Assembly: GCF_000276665.1 (NCBI RefSeq)
Contig: NW_004955418.1
Span: 8,479,512 to 8,543,511 of the forward strand
Length of the DNA stretch: 64,000 nucleotides
Reading direction: 5' to 3'
DNA from: Chinchilla lanigera
Taxonomy: Eukaryota; Chordata; Mammalia; Rodentia; Chinchillidae
The first letter of the stretch is position 1. Every line of letters starts with the position of its first letter. A program made the translations under genes and the position numbers. Shown here piece by piece: positions 45,750 through 57,600 of this stretch. The notes under the pieces are model-generated. The model made no database searches, was not told the DNA's origin, and worked only from the letters and a program-made list of their open reading frames with translations.

Positions 45750-47685
45750 AGTAGCCTTAACAAAGCATGGAAGTGGAAGTGTTTGAAGTCTATCTTCAGA
45801 GACTTAAATACTGAGGAATTATATTTTTCTATGTTGTGCTTCCTGTCCTTTTGTGTGCTGAATTTAAGTTAACTTGAATAAACAATCTTACTGGCACAAT
45901 GTTTTAAAAAACAACCAGATGACAAAATTTCCATGTAACAAATCTCAATATTCTTACCAACCACGACTATTACTACACTATAGTTTTAAGTTGATAGTCA
46001 GCTTTTAGCTAAGTTTGTCCCCACTGTGCATTGCTTCAGATAAATTACTTATTTCATCTTGCTAGTGTCTCTGATTATTTGAAATACACACTTTACTTGA
46101 TGTCTTATGGATTGCATCAAATGTACAGACACTATCACCCAAATAATTACAATATATAAGCATCACTACTTTTGTTGATGATGAAGAAACTAGTCATCAA
46201 GAAAACTTTCCTTGGACTTATTGTGCATGTCTATATTAGACAGTCACTTTGATCTTCTTAAAATTAAATCTAAGTCAAATACAGGAAGTATTTACATTTC
46301 TCCTTCCTCTATTCAAGCCCTATTTAGATAAGCATTCATGAAAGTCACTCAGAATTCTTGACACAATGTCCCAAGCAGCCACCCTGAATTGTTCAATGCT
46401 CATGATGAAATAAAAACTATTTGACATTCTTTCCTCAAATAATTGAGATCACTGGGGTTGAGGATAGGGAGGTAAATAATCTTCCTCTAATATAAAGTGC
46501 TTTAAGTCTGAGCTACTCTGCATGATTGCATTTCGCAGTGTCCTCCGCCTTCTTATTTTATTTCATGGAATATTGGATGCTACATGAACTATGTTTTGAG
46601 ACTGTTATTCTTATTGCAAAGTTAAAAGCAGATTTTCAGGACAAATTCTACCTTCCAAGCTTTAGATTTTTTTTTAACCTCATGTGATAGAAAATCTGTA
46701 TTTAATATGCAATGATCAGTGATTTCCCATCTAGGCCTAATCTACCCCAATATGCCAAGGAACCAGCTTCTGAGAAATGTTCCAAATTAGGCTTCCAGTT
46801 ACTGAGTTGCAGGATTTTAATGTTCTATGGTATTTTTAGGGTGCAACAAGTTAAAGCATTTACAGAAACAATTGTGTATTGCTGAAAGTATACCATAATT
46901 TTCATAATGAACTGTCTATTAATATGACTGTCTTTATGGTAAAACAGAGTTGCTATTAGTTGTACAGTATGCTATTGAAAAGAAAAGATTTTTGGATGAA
47001 AATACACATTTGTTGATGGAATATAATAATTGTTTGAAATATATATATATCCATGTCAAAGTAGTTACATTTACACATGGGTAAAATATACCTGTACATT
47101 GAAACCACAAAACCGATAATTTCAAGTAGTAAAGAATTCTCCTTTGGTCCTTTTACCCATAGACAATAAGCTTTTGTTCTCAAGTTACAAAAGTTAAAAA
47201 GAAATGGATAGGAATGTAATTTTCTTTTTTGACCAAATATTTTCAGTTGCTTGGAGTTCTTCATGGGAAAATATATATGATATGCTATCAAAGAAAGAGT
47301 CAAGCATAAAAAGTACACCTGTATAAACAAATGTATAGTAAGGGGTCATAAAGAAAATACATCAAATGTAACAGTAGCTGTCAGTGGAGTTAATATATTT
47401 ATCTTTCCTTATTTATCATGCTTTATAAATCTCACAATTGCCTGAAGAAATTTATAGTATTTTTTCAATGAGTACAAATAATTAGAATGAACGATAAGTA
47501 ATACATGAATGCATCTAAATTTGTGTCAGTGAAAAGTCCAAGGGCAACTCTAGACAAAAATAAAATAAGCAAGAGGAGAAGTGTTCACTTATGTTTTTGA
47601 GTTTCTGTAGTTCATTACTAGGACATCACCTCTGGAACACGCAAGATTCCAGTTGCGTTCTGTACAATTACTCAACATAAAGCAT
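45750..47685. other. Unassigned AT-rich sequence
   Basis: No gene or repeat supported. At 46120-46230 the words TTTGTTGATGATGAAGAAAC recall a MIR core, but too weakly to call. Minus-strand frames up to 124 codons (46956-47330) have no recognisable domain. Confidence 0.4.
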
Positions 47686-47689
47686 GCTT

Positions 47690-48530
47690 TGTTTTTTAAA
47701 AATTACAATTGTTACTATATATAACTTTAGACATCCATGGCATACACTATATTTTCATACATGTGCATATCTGGCATTGAACATATCCCTCAATCCATCT
47801 ACCCTTCTACCTTCCCTTCTCTTTGCCCCGTCTCTCTCTCCTTCCCTCTCCTCCTGGCTGATACTACATTCTCTCATAGCCCCTCTTCAAAGTGCAGGTT
47901 TTTATTTTAATGTGAGACAACATATAGTACTTCTCTTCCAATGCCTGGATTATTTCACTTTATATGATGTCCTCCAGATACCTCTATGCACCTGCAAATG
48001 AAATAATTTCAGTCTTTTTGTAGCTGAATGACACTCCATTGTATACATACATTTCATTTTTTATGCATTTATTTGTTGACAAGTACCTTTGCAGATTTCA
48101 AACCCTGGCTATTGGGAATGCTATAAAAATAAATAAACATGGTTATATAGTCATGTCTTTTGTATCATGACACTATTTCTTTTAGTTATATAAGAAAGAT
48201 TGTGAAAATAACTTTCAGATACTTTTTATTTTGGCAAATCTACAGTTTTCACAGTCGTTTTACTCTTGTATATTTCCACCAACAGTGAATATGAATTCCA
48301 GTATCTTCACATCCTGGTCAATATTCATTATCTTTTAGTAAGAGTCATTCTAACTGGAAGAAGATGGAATTTCTTTGTAGTTTTGATTTGCATTTCTCTA
48401 ATGGCTATAGATACGTAGCATTTTTTCATATATTTATTGGACATTCATAGCAATTTCTTTAAGGTCATTTTCAAATGGATTGTATCAATTAAGTTTTGTC
48501 TAATTATTTTTCCTCATTGCTTCCCTAATT
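47690..48530 (-). mobile_element. L1 3' part, antisense
   Basis: Antisense L1 from the 3' UTR into late ORF2: CCTGGATTATTTCACTTTAT, CTGAATGACACTCCATTGTA, CAAACCCTGGCTATTGGG, TTTCCACCAACAGTGAATA and GTAGTTTTGATTTGCATTTC. These blocks are standard antisense L1 words in the expected order. No intact frame. Confidence 0.85.
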
Positions 48531-48534
48531 CTTA

Positions 48535-50495
48535 AGAGGCATTATTCAGAGTTCAGTCTTTTAATATCGTATTATGGTTATTAGTGCATCCCATTGCTTG
48601 GTGGCACTTTTTTATTTGCTGTTTTATTACTCTACAAATAGAAAACATCTTCCATAATTGACCACACTTTATTCATTTTCATACTTCCAGTTTTTTTAAT
48701 ATTAATATGAATCTCTCAGATCTTTTAGAAATCTCACTTTATATGAAGGTTCACATTTTTCTCATGATAGTACCAAAGGAAAAACTAAAGAACCCAGGAA
48801 AACTGAAAAATGTATATTTTCTAACTAAATTCCACCTTTCTCACAATAGAGTTTCTCCTTGAAATTCAAGCCACACCCAGCCTTTTACTAGACTACCATT
48901 TTTTTTCTCTTTGAGTGGCATATAAGTCCTCAAATTTGCATGGCTTATATAATTCGCTTACTAAAAGTTCTAGATAGTCATTTTCAATGTTGATAAAAAA
49001 CACAGCAATATAAATGCTAATACAGCCTTCACTCAGAAAGCAGTACCAATAAATATTAGGGATGAATGAAAAGTTCAGGAATACAGGAGGGACTTTCTTG
49101 GTTGGTAATTTTAGTTTTATTCAGCTGTGAAAATAAAGGGACCTTATCACCAATTTGAAGTCTTTGCTAAGATCAGTGAGTTAACATTAGATTCACATGA
49201 CAGCAGTGTTCAACATGTTTAATCTGTGAAAGGCAGGGATTTCAAAAATGTACAACTTCTCTAGGGACTGTAAGTTTGGAATGAAATACCACTTAATCAA
49301 TTACATACCAAATATTAAAATACTTTATAATCATGAACAACCAATATCATATAGAGCTGAGATTGAGGACGTTGCAGAAGTTCATAGGAGAGTTGTTATT
49401 TCTTGATCTAGGATTGAATTTTCTTAATACTTTGGGATTACTTTAGGGCAATGGATAGTAAAAGGCAAAAGATTTACATGATCTGAAGAGAAGCCAGAAT
49501 ATAGGGCAATGGACAGTGATAAAGCTGGTGTTTAGTTCCATTCTTTACACATACCAATGCAGGCAGTATTTTTTTGTTAGTTTTTTAAATTTAATTATAT
49601 ATTTCCAAAGTAAATTTAAAATTTCCTAAAAAACATTAAGTTTTGTTGACTTACTTGTCTGTCTTAGAAAAGTTAAAACCAATTCAATTCATTTCAATTG
49701 TGGATTTCTTATTTCTTTTGTTGTTTTTCCTCTGTCTTTAATTTCATCAGTATTTTTTATATGCTTACTCTGTAGAAAGTGTTATTATCCCACGAAGGCA
49801 ATTTTATGAACATGTTGAGCACAAAAATGTCATAGTACATAGAACACTAATAATGCAATAGGATGTCTTATTCTAAAATTTATCTTAGAAAAATATTAGA
49901 CCAAATTTTATTGTCTAATTTCTAAATTGATACCTAGTCAACATTTAGTAGTAGATATGTTTTGGGCACTTCAAGTTTACAATTTACTTACAATGATATT
50001 TAATTATCTAAGACAATTTGGCAAAAGTATAATTGTTGTTATAATCATAAAAATGATTTAGAATATGCAGGACTCCTTGGCTACCATAGACCCATCAGCT
50101 GATTGAAGAACTTCCAAGTCTTCCTCACATCTTGAACTTGTCCTGCTCTGCGCACCAAACAAACGCGATTATTTGTTGCGCTAGTGTAAAATTCCCATCA
50201 GCACCTATATTTGAGAACCATCCAACAACTCAGAGAGGGAGAGCTTCTCAGTCAAGTGACTGACCTCCTCCCAGTTAATTACCTGGGGTTCTCCTGGACA
50301 AGCAGTGACCAAAATTAATTCAGTGTTTAAAGAAAAATGTATATATTGTGAAAGGCATTGCGCCTTCATTTCCTTCGTAATTTCTTCTTTGAGACACATT
50401 TATTCCACTAGTCTTGCCATTTTCTGGAGCAGTTTTGGAAATTGTTTTGTATGTGTCTTTAGGAGTAATGATCAAAATTTCAGTGAAGGACGTTG
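48535..50495. other. Unassigned sequence
   Basis: AT-rich, with no gene. 50130-50495 is less AT-rich and lies directly upstream of the mariner relic in its coding direction. It could be more of that element or an unrelated old repeat. Overlapping short minus-strand frames here have no recognisable domain. Confidence 0.4.
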
Positions 50496-50499
50496 CTGA

Positions 50500-50880
50500 G
50501 TGGCAGCTCGTTGAAAACAGGTTCCTGTAAACAGCGAAGTGCGTCCTCATCTATCTCATTTGTCTGATCTGGCATTATGGGATTGCTGACTCTTCCCCAC
50601 AGTCAAAATGACCAATGAGAGATAAATATTATCAATGGATCCAGGATATCAAGGCAGTCATGTCACCACGACTAAAGACATTCACAGTAAAGGACTTCCA
50701 GGGCTGCTCCAGACAGTGATAACAATCAGGTGACAGTATGTTCAAAGTGAGGAGGAATATTCTGAGGATTAATGGAAGTGCAGCTCTCACTATAATAATT
50801 GTTTTAAAATTTAAGTCTGTATTTTCTATCAATCCTTCTACAGTGAAGTGGGATTTCTGGAATTAAGACAGATAAAATTT
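50500..50880 (+). mobile_element. mariner transposase C-terminal relic
   Basis: The plus strand carries, in two frames, the ordered C-terminal motifs of a mariner transposase: SDLALWDC-stop-LFP-T-VKMT from 50563 (family pattern SPDLAPCDFWLFPKLKMT), then WIQDIKAV at about 50636-50659 and VKDFQGCSRQ at about 50687-50716 (pattern QDIKA and KDFQ-CF-QW). A +1 shift separates the first and second motif and stops follow CSRQ. The helix-turn-helix and first catalytic aspartates are absent or unrecognisable. Opposite in orientation to the relic at 29.2 kb and different in sequence (KTFTVKDFQGC versus QTMKEEFQSC). Confidence 0.8.
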
Positions 50881-50884
50881 TAAA

Positions 50885-53480
50885 ATTGTAAAACATGTCA
50901 AAGTATTTTTTGAAGAAGGACTTTTCATTTCTCACTTATACTTTCAAGGAATGAGATTTCTAGGTATTTCACAACCTCACTGACATTATTTAGTGTTATC
51001 AAACATTGTAATTTTTCTGTCAGTGTTTTGCAGTATTTTCTTACTATGGTTTTAATTTTTACATCCATAATAATGAATGATATTGGAAATCTGCGCATGT
51101 AATTATTTTTTGGTGTAAAACGTTTCAAAACTTACATCTTCAAATATTTTGTAAATAATTCTTAATCGAGCTGTCTTGTGTTATTGAATTTCAAAAACTC
51201 TTGCATCTTCTAGATTCATATCTAGCTATTGTTCTTCAGATTTATGTTCATCAAATGCTTTCTCCAGCTTTTGTACTGAATTGTAATTTCTTTAAATTTC
51301 CTATAAGACAGAAAGTGCTTTTCTGATAGTCTAATTTATCATTTAAATTTTAAATATGCTTCCTGCTTTTTCAATCAAATAAAAATATTCTTAATCCAGG
51401 ATGCAAAATATGTTCTGTTTTGAAAAAGTTTTAAAGTTGTAATTGTAACATTTATATCTAAGATCTTACATTTTGAATTCATTTGTGTATGTGGTATGTG
51501 ATAAGGCTATATTTACTTGATTATTGTGCCATTAAAATAAGTCAGACTTAACACTGATTGCTTCCACCCCTTGGTTTTTGTGATTAATACTATTGTGAAC
51601 ATGGACATAAGTAATCATTTTGAGTCCTTGCTTTCAATTCTTTTCTGTATGTATTTACAAATATAATGGCCGGATTATATGTTAGTTGTTTTACAAATTT
51701 TAAAAATCATTTTATCAATTTTTTTTCATTTTACATTTACATAACATTGTAAAATATCATATGCACTGATGGGAAACCATATATTTTGGTAGAGAAGGTC
51801 AAACACATCTGTCCTCAAGCATTTTTCATTTCTTTATTGTAAAATTATTCAGAATCTTGTCTTCTAGCTTTTCAATATATACAGTACATCATTATACAGT
51901 TCTCTGTGGCCATCCTACCTGGAACAGCTCATCAGATGTGCTTCCTCCTCTGATAATTTAGTACTTCCTCTCTTACTAAGTACTTCCCCCTTTTGTTGCT
52001 TAGTACTCATTGATCAGTGTTTCCTTGTAACTCCTTCCCCATGACTCTCCCACGTCTGTAGTAATCACCATTCTACTACAAACTTGTATGGGATAAAATT
52101 TTCAAACTCAACGTGAAAGTCAAATAATGCTGTGCTTGTACTTCTGTGCCTGGCTTATTTCATTTATAGCAGCAATCACCAGGACCATCCATGTTGTTAC
52201 AAATGATAATATCTCATTTTTTTTGGCTAATCAGTATTCCTTCATGTTTATGAGGTACATTTTCAGCATCCCTTCTTCAGTTAATTGAATACTCGGGTCA
52301 TTTATATTTCTTGCCCATTGTGCAGCTTGCTGCAGTATTAATGGGAGCATGTATATCCCTTCAAAATATTGATTTATTTCCTTCAGAACAGTATCCAATA
52401 GTGGGACAGTTGAATCATGGGGAACTTTGTTTCACATTTTTACACTTTTATTTTGAGAAACATATACTGTGTTCTATAATGGGTATACAGATTTGCATCA
52501 TCATTAAAAATTTCTCTACATTCTCACCAAGGCATTTTATTTTGTTTGGTTTATTGTGTCTTGCTTTGTTTCGATACCAGCAATTCTTATTATGAGGAGG
52601 TGCTATGTCCTTGTGAATTTTATCTGAATTTCTTGAGCATTCTTTCATGACCTAATTGACTATCTTTCATGACCTAATTGACTAAAACGACTATGTATAT
52701 TTATGCTCTTTGCACTATCTTAATGCATTTATCAGTTGTCATTATTCATATGTTCTGAATTTTACCTAACAATCAATCATAAGATTTACAAATATTTTCA
52801 CCAATTTCTAATGTTGACTTTTAATTCTTTTTATGGTGTCCTTTGTACACACATACATTTTTCATATTGTTTAATGTGATGATCCCTTTTTCTTTATTGG
52901 TTATACTTTTGGTGTTCTGTCCAAAAAATATCTCCAACTCCAGGGTCATGAAGATTTTTTCTATATATTTTATTTTAGTTCTATGGAGATGTTGTCTATC
53001 TACTTTAAACTTATTTTTGTGCATTATATAAGGTAAGGCTGAAATTCACCTTTGTACAGTAGGACAATTTTGTCAAGATGATTTTTTTTAAAAGATTTCA
53101 TTATAATGTTGAAAGCCAATGGTAAAAGTGAGCATGGCAGTTTGTTTCTGACAAAACATTTCTTTTTCACTTTTGGGTGTAATTCATGCTGTGGGAATAA
53201 TTGAGTTTTGTATAAACATTATTTATTATCTCTGGGTTGTTTTTAATGATTTCAAAGTTTTCTTTGTTTGACCTGAATGTACCATTAAAATTATTTTATT
53301 CATAGTTCATATTTACCTTTTCAGAATATAGAAGAAAGTTTGAAATCTATGCTTATAACAGCTTCAGTCATAAGTATTTAAAGAAATGCTAAGGTTTCTT
53401 GTCTTTATTAAGGAATAATACAATGCCTTACTGATGTCTTGCTTTGTAAAGGATGACCTTACCCACTGAACTAATTAATA
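50885..53480 (-). mobile_element. L1 ORF2-side fragment(s), antisense
   Basis: Long antisense L1 stretch, probably more than one fragment. Blocks in order: TGAGATTTCTAGGTATTTCAC; GCTTATTTCATTTATAGCAG; CATTGTGCAGCTTGCTGCAG; CAATAGTGGGACAGTTGAATC; CCAACTCCAGGGTCATGAAG; GTGCATTATATAAGGTAAGG; AAAGTGAGCATGGCAGTTTG. These are antisense versions of L1 ORF2 and its 3' side. Many stops. A 22-bp tandem duplication lies within it at 52641-52684. Confidence 0.8.
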
Positions 53481-53559
53481 CTCAAATCTACTGTTATGTA
53501 GTACATGAATTTGTAAGCAGGTGTTTTAAAAAAGATACATCATGATTTTATTTTATTTT

Positions 53560-53830
53560 TTATTTAAAGAGAAAAAAAGAAAATAACAACATAGACGAAA
53601 CAAGCAAAAAGAATAAAAATCTTACAGAGTTTCAAAGCAAAATGAGAGGAATTAGCACTGGTTGTTATATTACATATTGTTATCTTCAGTGAAGTTGCTC
53701 AGATTACCAGAGGTAAGAATGCAAGATTGATCAAATAATTAAGGGGAAAATAATAATAAAATAAACATTAGAAATGATACAGAGTTTCACTAAACAAGAG
53801 AGTAGGAATTTAAAACCAAGATGTTGGAAT
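53560..53830. repeat. Unassigned dispersed repeat, copy 2
   Basis: Homologue of 13305-13520 in the same orientation. In addition the start of the homologous unit (ACAGAGTTTCAAAGCAAAAT, 53634) recurs at about 53780 as ACAGAGTTTCACTAAACAAG, so the repeat appears to be partly tandem here, with a period of roughly 150 bases. Confidence 0.65.
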
Positions 53831-54019
53831 CATTGGTGAATTCCTACAACAGGTTTTAATTCTCTACATATTTATTTTAGCAGATTATAATTTTCAATTT
53901 ATTTATTATTTCTGTTTTGAATACTCATAAGTATCCACAAGTAACATTAATATCAATACATTATTCAAAAGATGTACTTCACCTTACAATATATTGAAAG
54001 TAGACAATACCAGATATGT

Positions 54020-54390
54020 TGTTATTTTTTTCTCATTGCTGAAACAAAATACTCAATGCCCAAAATTAAGGAAGAAAAAGTTTACTTAGCTCACAGTTTG
54101 TGGAGGTTTCAGTCCATAATCAGCTGGCTCCAAGGCAGCGGGGGGCATGTCACAGGGGCAACAGTGCAAGGCAGCAGAAGACAGCAAAAGCAGCAAGAAC
54201 AGAAAAGGGAAGAACAGAGAGAGAAAGCCTCTTTCCCTTCCTTACATTGTCTGTAAACTCCCTGCCCAAGGCGGGTGTAGCACTCATACCCATAATCCCA
54301 GCATTGGACCATGAATCAGTCACAAACTCTAGAACCTGTCACTGTGACTACATGAGGCTTGGAGGGGACATATAGACATAAGCCATAACA
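54020..54390 (-). mobile_element. Solo MaLR LTR, well preserved
   Basis: Sister copy of the LTR at 28233-28606. TCTCATTGCTGAAACAAAAT, GCTCACAGTTTGTGGAGG, TTTCAGTCCATAATCAGCTGG and GGCTCCAAGGCAG; near its right end CATGAGGCTTGGAGGGG and ATAAGCCATAACA. The TG...CA ends fit. Two plus-strand and one minus-strand chance frames cross it. Confidence 0.85.
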
Positions 54391-54394
54391 TCAA

Positions 54395-55432
54395 CCAACA
54401 CTATTTCAAAATCTACATGTCTACCTAAATTTCTCACTTTAATTTTCCTTTTAGTAAATGGTCACCTGTGTTCTCTCTGATTTCCTAATTAGATTTATAA
54501 AATTAATAAATTCTCAATTCGTGTAGTAGAATGTCTCACATCATAAAATTTTGGAGTGAGTCATTTGAGATAAACTATAATACATAAGAATTCAGTTCTT
54601 GGAAATTTGGACTAAATCTAGTTGTGCTTGCAAGTTTTAAACTCAATGTTATCTTAATTTAGCTTAGGAAAAAAAATGTGTAAGCTGCCAAGATTTACAT
54701 ATTTAATTCCATTGCTTTATATTACAGTGATAAAATCACTTTCAGAAGGCAGGGGAAAGAGGCCCAAGGAAAACATTAAAACTCAAAAGAAAATTAAACC
54801 ATGTATTTTGTAGCCACAATTGATTATAAGCTCCAGAATAATGAGCTCATGTGTTCAGGACTCCCAGGACAGAGAAAAACACAATGATAGAGTTGACCAG
54901 GAGGAAGTTTCCCAGTTTAACAGTGGTGGTTTTCTAAATGTTTAAATGTAAGTCATGGCAAAATCTTTCAGGTCTTCTTTTACCCAATTTTACATTAATT
55001 TTTGTCATATTTTAAAGTAGTGATTTCTTGGCACTTTCCAGATACTTTCATAGAAAATGACATTATGTCATTTGTTTTTGTTTTTACTTTCTAGTGCACA
55101 AATAATTTTAGTGTCTGTTTCTCCCCTCTTATACTTGAAGTAATAGATAAAAATTTAAACAGGCTCCTATCGCAGTGAGACATTTGAGTTGATGATAAAA
55201 GATATAGGTTAGTATAAATAATATCATGTATAATGGTGGATAATTTTTCCTGAATTCTTGATTTTGTTTAGAGTACAGTTTAGAGAAACAGCTTACGTTG
55301 CCACCTTTTATTCCTGAGTATACATTTAATTTTTAGTTTTATTTCTTCCTTTTATAAATGAGCTGAACTCTTTATATTAATCCCCAGAAGCCAATATGAA
55401 ATTTTACATTTATTATAGGACATACGATAGAA
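54395..55432. other. Unassigned AT-rich sequence
   Basis: No gene or repeat recognised. Confidence 0.45.
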
Positions 55433-55439
55433 CTGCTTG

Positions 55440-55532
55440 GGGCTGGGGATTTAGCTCAGCGGCAAAGCGCCTGCCTGGCAAGCGCAAGGTCGTGAGTTTG
55501 GTTCCTGGTACCGGAGAAAAACCAAAAAACCA
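55440..55532 (+). mobile_element. Young ID SINE ending in an assembly gap
   Basis: GGGGCTGGGGATTTAGCTCA, CGGCAAAGCGCCTGCCTGGC, AAGCGCAAGGTCGTGAG, CCGGAGAAAAACCAAAAAAC. The tail runs directly into the Ns. Confidence 0.97.
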
Positions 55533-55632
55533 NNNNNNNNNNNNNNNNNNNNNNNNNNNNNNNNNNNNNNNNNNNNNNNNNNNNNNNNNNNNNNNNNNNN
55601 NNNNNNNNNNNNNNNNNNNNNNNNNNNNNNNN
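55533..55632. other. Assembly gap of exactly 100 N
   Basis: A run of 100 N, which is the usual placeholder for a gap of unknown size. It lies between the A-rich tail of a plus-strand ID and the T-rich tail of a minus-strand ID, so the two elements face each other tail to tail. Open frames that cross it are not real. Confidence 0.98.
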
Positions 55633-55727
55633 TTTTTTTTTTTTTTTTTTTTCTGGTACCGGGAATTGAACTCACATCCTTGAGCTTGCCAGGCAGGTGC
55701 TGTGCCACTGAGCTAAATCCCCAGCCC
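55633..55727 (-). mobile_element. ID SINE, inverted relative to the one left of the gap
   Basis: T(20) followed by CTGGTACCGGGAATTGAAC, GAGCTTGCCAGGCAGGTGC and GAGCTAAATCCCCAGCCCC. Slightly more diverged than the left partner. Confidence 0.96.
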
Positions 55728-55929
55728 CTTTAACTGTACTTTTATGTTGAATGACTTAGAGATACAATAAAACTATTATAGTTGGAAGTGTTTTAGAGCC
55801 TGCATATAAGGTAAATTCTTTTAGTCAAGATACAAGATACATTTGTGTGGAACATCAAACTGACCTCAATTATAGCATTTTGTGTTTTCTCAACATTTAT
55901 TTTTAACTAAAATGATTATATTTCATAAT

Positions 55930-56835
55930 ATAAAATTGAGAGACACAATACCACAGTGATACATGTGCACCCATGTTTACAGCAACACAATTTGTTATAG
56001 CTAAATCTTAGAAACAACCCAAATGCCGGTCCACTGGCACTGGAATGGATAAAAAAGATGTGGTAATTTATACAATGGAGTATTACTAAGCTATAAAAAA
56101 GAGATAAACTTGAGGCTTTTGTAGGTAGATGGATGCAACTAGAGACCATACTCATAAGTGAAATAAATCAGATCCACATGTGTAAACATCATATTGTCTC
56201 CTTGGTGTAGGAACCTGAAAAAATAACTCAAAACGTACAATAGATGATAGGAAAGGAAAAGAAATTGTTCTAAAGAAGGAATGACTGGGATGAGGGAAAG
56301 AAGAAAAAAGAAAGTAGGCAAACTATAAATATATATATGAATAGCTGTGATAACTGTATTGCTGATGTCTGATGGTGTATTGAAAGGAACAGTTAATGCT
56401 TAAATTTTTTATGTTCTGACCAATTTTACATGCTTATATCTGGTAATCTGAGCAACTTATTTGAAGGTAAGAATATGCATTGGAACTACCATTGTGAATT
56501 CCTACCATCTTGTCTAGTGAAACTCTGTATTATCTCTAATATTTTATCTAATAATTATTTTCTTATTCTCTTTAACGGTTTGAACAACCTTCCATTCTTA
56601 CATCTGGTAATCTCAGCAATGTAGGTGAGGATAGTGATATGTAATATAACAGCCACTGGTAATTTGTATTATTTTGTCTTGAAACCCTGTATTACTTTAA
56701 ATGTTCTTGCTTTTGGTTTGTTTATGTTTGTGATGCTGGTATGTGGCTATTGTTCTTTTTTTTTTTTTCATTTACTACTCTCTTTAAAATAAAATTAAAA
56801 AAAATAAACACACATAGAAAAACAATAAAATTGAG
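55930..56835 (+). mobile_element. L1 3' end, sense, with duplicated 3' UTR segment
   Basis: Late ORF2: AACAACCCAAATGCCGGTCC, AATGGATAAAAAAGATGTGG, ATACAATGGAGTATTACTAAG, GATGGATGCAACTAGAGACC. Then a 3' UTR in which a segment of about 160 bases occurs twice (ATCTGGTAATCT at 56438 and 56602; GTGAAACTCTGTATTATC and TTGAAACCCTGTATTAC later in each). It ends with an A-rich tail near 56785-56835. 5'-truncated. Confidence 0.8.
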
Positions 56836-56839
56836 ATTA

Positions 56840-57600
56840 ATAGAATGATGTGTATTTCTTCTCTTCAGTTAATGTCAAAATTAAAGCAAATTGCATGTCA
56901 ATCCTTTAAAATTGAATTGAGTCTAAACTACTTATAAATCCTTATAAGTATTATAAACAATACTTCTTGACACTTTCATTCTGAATAGAAATTTTTTCAC
57001 TATTTTTCATTATCATTCTAATCTTGTATTCCTATTCTTCCTTTTCTCCCATCTTTCTTTTCTTTATTCCTTCTCTCTGCAGTATGTTTCTTACAGTAGG
57101 AAAATATCACCAGATATAATCTATATTTTTGTACAATCTATAAGACATTTTTCTATAATTGCTGCAGTTTTACATTTAAATATCAAAATGCAGAATAAAA
57201 TAGTAATGTATAGCAATATATCAAGAGTAAATGTTAATGTATAATTAGTATGATATTGATAAGTTTTTATTTATTAAATCTCTACACTGAATTAACTTTC
57301 AACTTAATGTAAAAATATCATTAGCCAATATATGATGTAGTTATATAAGTCATTTGATGGTATTGTCCACGTCAGAGGCTAAATGTAGCAACATAAAATA
57401 TATACAAAGCCCCATGGAAAGCAGAAACACAAGAATCTGAATCCAAGTTGAATTGCTATTTTCAGTTAGCCCAATAAAAATCAAATGATGCATTGTAGTG
57501 CTTTCCAAATTATAGCTTGTTTGTTTCTTCTTCTATGGAACTAAGCTATTGTATGGTTTGGCTCCCACTGTAAGTCTCCAGTGCTGCCTTCCTTCTTTGT
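56840..57600. other. Unassigned AT-rich sequence
   Basis: No gene or repeat supported. GTATGGTTTGGCTCCCACTG at 57550 recalls the first bases of a sense MaLR LTR, but the similarity stops after about 30 bases. Confidence 0.4.

Noticed and set aside
46120..46330. Possible MIR
   Set aside because: Only one core-like word is recognisable, and the order of the other blocks does not hold.
47684..48001. 105-codon plus-strand open frame
   Set aside because: Antisense L1 sequence.
52311..52595. 94-codon plus-strand open frame
   Set aside because: Antisense L1 ORF2 region.
55396..55708. Open frames across 55.4-55.7 kb
   Set aside because: They run through the N gap and two SINEs.
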